Source: Bin87 sp034423595
Lineage (GTDB): Bacteria > Chloroflexota > Dehalococcoidia > Lucifugimonadales > UBA3495
DNA: 64,000 nucleotides
Direction: 5' to 3'
Assembly: GCA_965207025.1 (NCBI GenBank)
Contig: OZ242258.1
Span: 1,612,001-1,676,000 of the forward strand
Below the pieces are notes generated by a model. The model made no database searches. It saw only the letters and a program-made list of their open reading frames with translations, and was not told the origin of the DNA. Shown piece by piece: positions 63,045 to 64,000 of this stretch; position 1 is the first letter of the stretch, and every line of letters starts with the position of its first letter. Made by a program: the position numbers and the translations under genes.

Positions 63045-64000
63045 CTACTGGGCCGCCTTGGGCGTGGTGTTGTCGCCCTTGATCCGCACCCACTTGCTGG
63101 AGTCGGGGCTGCGCTCCGAGGCGCTGTCCCCCGTGAACGAGCGCACGAACACCCCGGTAGGCACGCCGTTCTTCAGGCCGGTGATGACGTAGCTGGTCAC
63201 CCCGGCGTCCAGACAGAGGCCATCGTTGGCCCCGGTGCCTGTGCCGCAGCGCGGGTTGGCCCACACCCCACTCTCCTGGCTCCACCGCAGGGCGTGCCGG
63301 ATCTCCGAGTCGTCCACCCCCTCGCGGGAGGATATCCTCCAGGTGACGGTGAGTTGACCGTCGCCCGGCACGATGCGGATGTCCCACGGCTCCGGCCCCT
63401 CCGGCGCCGCCTGCTGCTGCGCCTGGGCCACCGATACCTGGAAGGGGTCGCTGGCCTGATTGCCGTCGCTGTCCTGGGCCGTCACCGTGATGGTCGCCGT
63501 GCCTTCGGCAACGCCCGTCAGCGTGAGATTGGAGCCGTCGGAGGCCACGGCTGCGGTGACCTTGTCAGTGGAGGAGGACGCGGCGGTGATGGTCAGGGAG
63601 TCCCCGTCGGCATCGCTGAAGACGCCTGAGAGGGAGACCTCCTGCGTGTCTCCGGCGGTCAGGCCGCTCACGTCGGCGATGGCCGAGGCCACGGTGGGCG
63701 CGGCCTTCACCGTCACGGTGAAGGTGTCATCCACCGTACCGCCGTTGCCGTCGTCGGCCGTGACCGTGATGGTGGCCGTGCCGCGGGACTTGGCGGCAAC
63801 CGTCAGCATGGACTGGTCGGTGGACACCGACACCGTGGCCTTGGCCGTATCCGACGACGTGGCCTTGACGGTCAGACTGTCCCCGTCGGCATCGGCGAAC
63901 ACGTTGGAGAGCGATACCTGGTGGGAGCCGCTTTCGGTCACCATGGTGGCGTCGGCGATGGCGTTCGCCACCGTGGGCGCGTTGTTGGTCTGCTGTGGGG
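63045..64000 (-). CDS. C-terminal part of a cadherin-like repeat protein (runs off the right edge)
   Basis: At least 318 residues are visible; the start lies beyond the window. Two and a bit cadherin-like units (VSLSNVFADADGDSLTVKAT, GTATITVTADDGNGGTVDDT, VSLSGVFSDADGDSLTITAA, TITVTAQDSDGNQASDP) are followed by a fibronectin-III-like C-terminal domain (IRIVPGDGQLTVTWRISSRE, YVITGLKNGVPTGVFVRSFT). The repeat unit matches that of the protein at 35434, so the two are related surface proteins. IS1380 sits 96 bases beyond its stop. Confidence 0.85.
   Translation of the reverse strand, partial: PQQTNNAPTVANAIADATMVTESGSHQVSLSNVFADADGDSLTVKATSSDTAKATVSVSTDQSMLTVAAKSRGTATITVTADDGNGGTVDDTFTVTVKAAPTVASAIADVSGLTAGDTQEVSLSGVFSDADGDSLTITAASSSTDKVTAAVASDGSNLTLTGVAEGTATITVTAQDSDGNQASDPFQVSVAQAQQQAAPEGPEPWDIRIVPGDGQLTVTWRISSREGVDDSEIRHALRWSQESGVWANPRCGTGTGANDGLCLDAGVTSYVITGLKNGVPTGVFVRSFTGDSASERSPDSSKWVRIKGDNTTPKAAQ

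Noticed and set aside
1..64000. tRNA or rRNA genes
   Set aside because: I looked for T-loop-like GGTTCRA blocks with matching acceptor stems and for conserved rRNA blocks and found none convincing; a scan with tRNAscan-SE would settle it.

Overview
The window is a high-GC bacterial accessory region. I see no rRNA, tRNA, CRISPR array or long conserved housekeeping operon, so placement is tentative. A Chloroflexota (Dehalococcoidia/SAR202-like) origin fits several features: a TGTCATTGCGAG-type palindromic repeat at about 8.8 kb, many small lipoproteins and two-helix membrane proteins, cadherin-like and fibronectin-III surface proteins, and a one-polypeptide kinase-regulator. Broken genes are unusually common (in-frame stops, one-base frameshifts, truncations), and insertion sequences of five families (IS630, IS701-like, IS4, IS1595, IS1380) are present.

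Layout. 0.3-3.8 kb: two decayed minus-strand genes (TPR lipoprotein; HNH plus excalibur) and a zinc-finger-rich unknown. 4.3-6.7 kb: a pentapeptide-FRG protein and an amidohydrolase. 6.8-20.5 kb: a defence-like island with an orphan DNA methyltransferase, four copies of a Cas4/RecB-like PD-(D/E)XK nuclease (one intact), a two-gene ATPase plus HNH system resembling Septu but with two membrane helices inside the ATPase, a DUF3800 protein and a large protein with a restriction-like nuclease core. 21-25.7 kb: a SprT-like protease pair, a TPR lipoprotein, small membrane proteins and remnants. 26.7-28.2 kb: an IS630 element sitting inside an older IS701-like transposase. 28-30.4 kb: a minus-strand run of very small genes.

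30.6-40.4 kb: a plus-strand envelope cluster with a VirB2/TrbC-like two-helix protein, small membrane proteins, a fibronectin-III protein and a 1349-residue cadherin-like repeat protein with a His-rich tail. 41-49.7 kb: two secreted proteases (a subtilase with Thr in place of the catalytic Ser, and a chymotrypsin-fold protease). Each is preceded by a duplicated leader of about 550 bp holding hairpins with compensatory base changes. Three broken copies of one polytopic membrane protein surround them. 49.7-56.3 kb: a methyltransferase-nuclease gene split by three stacked IS4 elements, then an IS1595 transposase. 57.4-61.2 kb: a GAF-kinase-receiver-winged-helix protein overlapping a DUF2971 gene, followed by IS1380. 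The window ends inside another cadherin-like protein on the minus strand.

Strongest candidates for something new are the membrane-anchored Septu-like pair (10.7-13.2 kb), the structured leaders of the two proteases (41.45 and 46.04 kb), and the dispersed three-copy element at 20.8, 32.1 and 33.3 kb.
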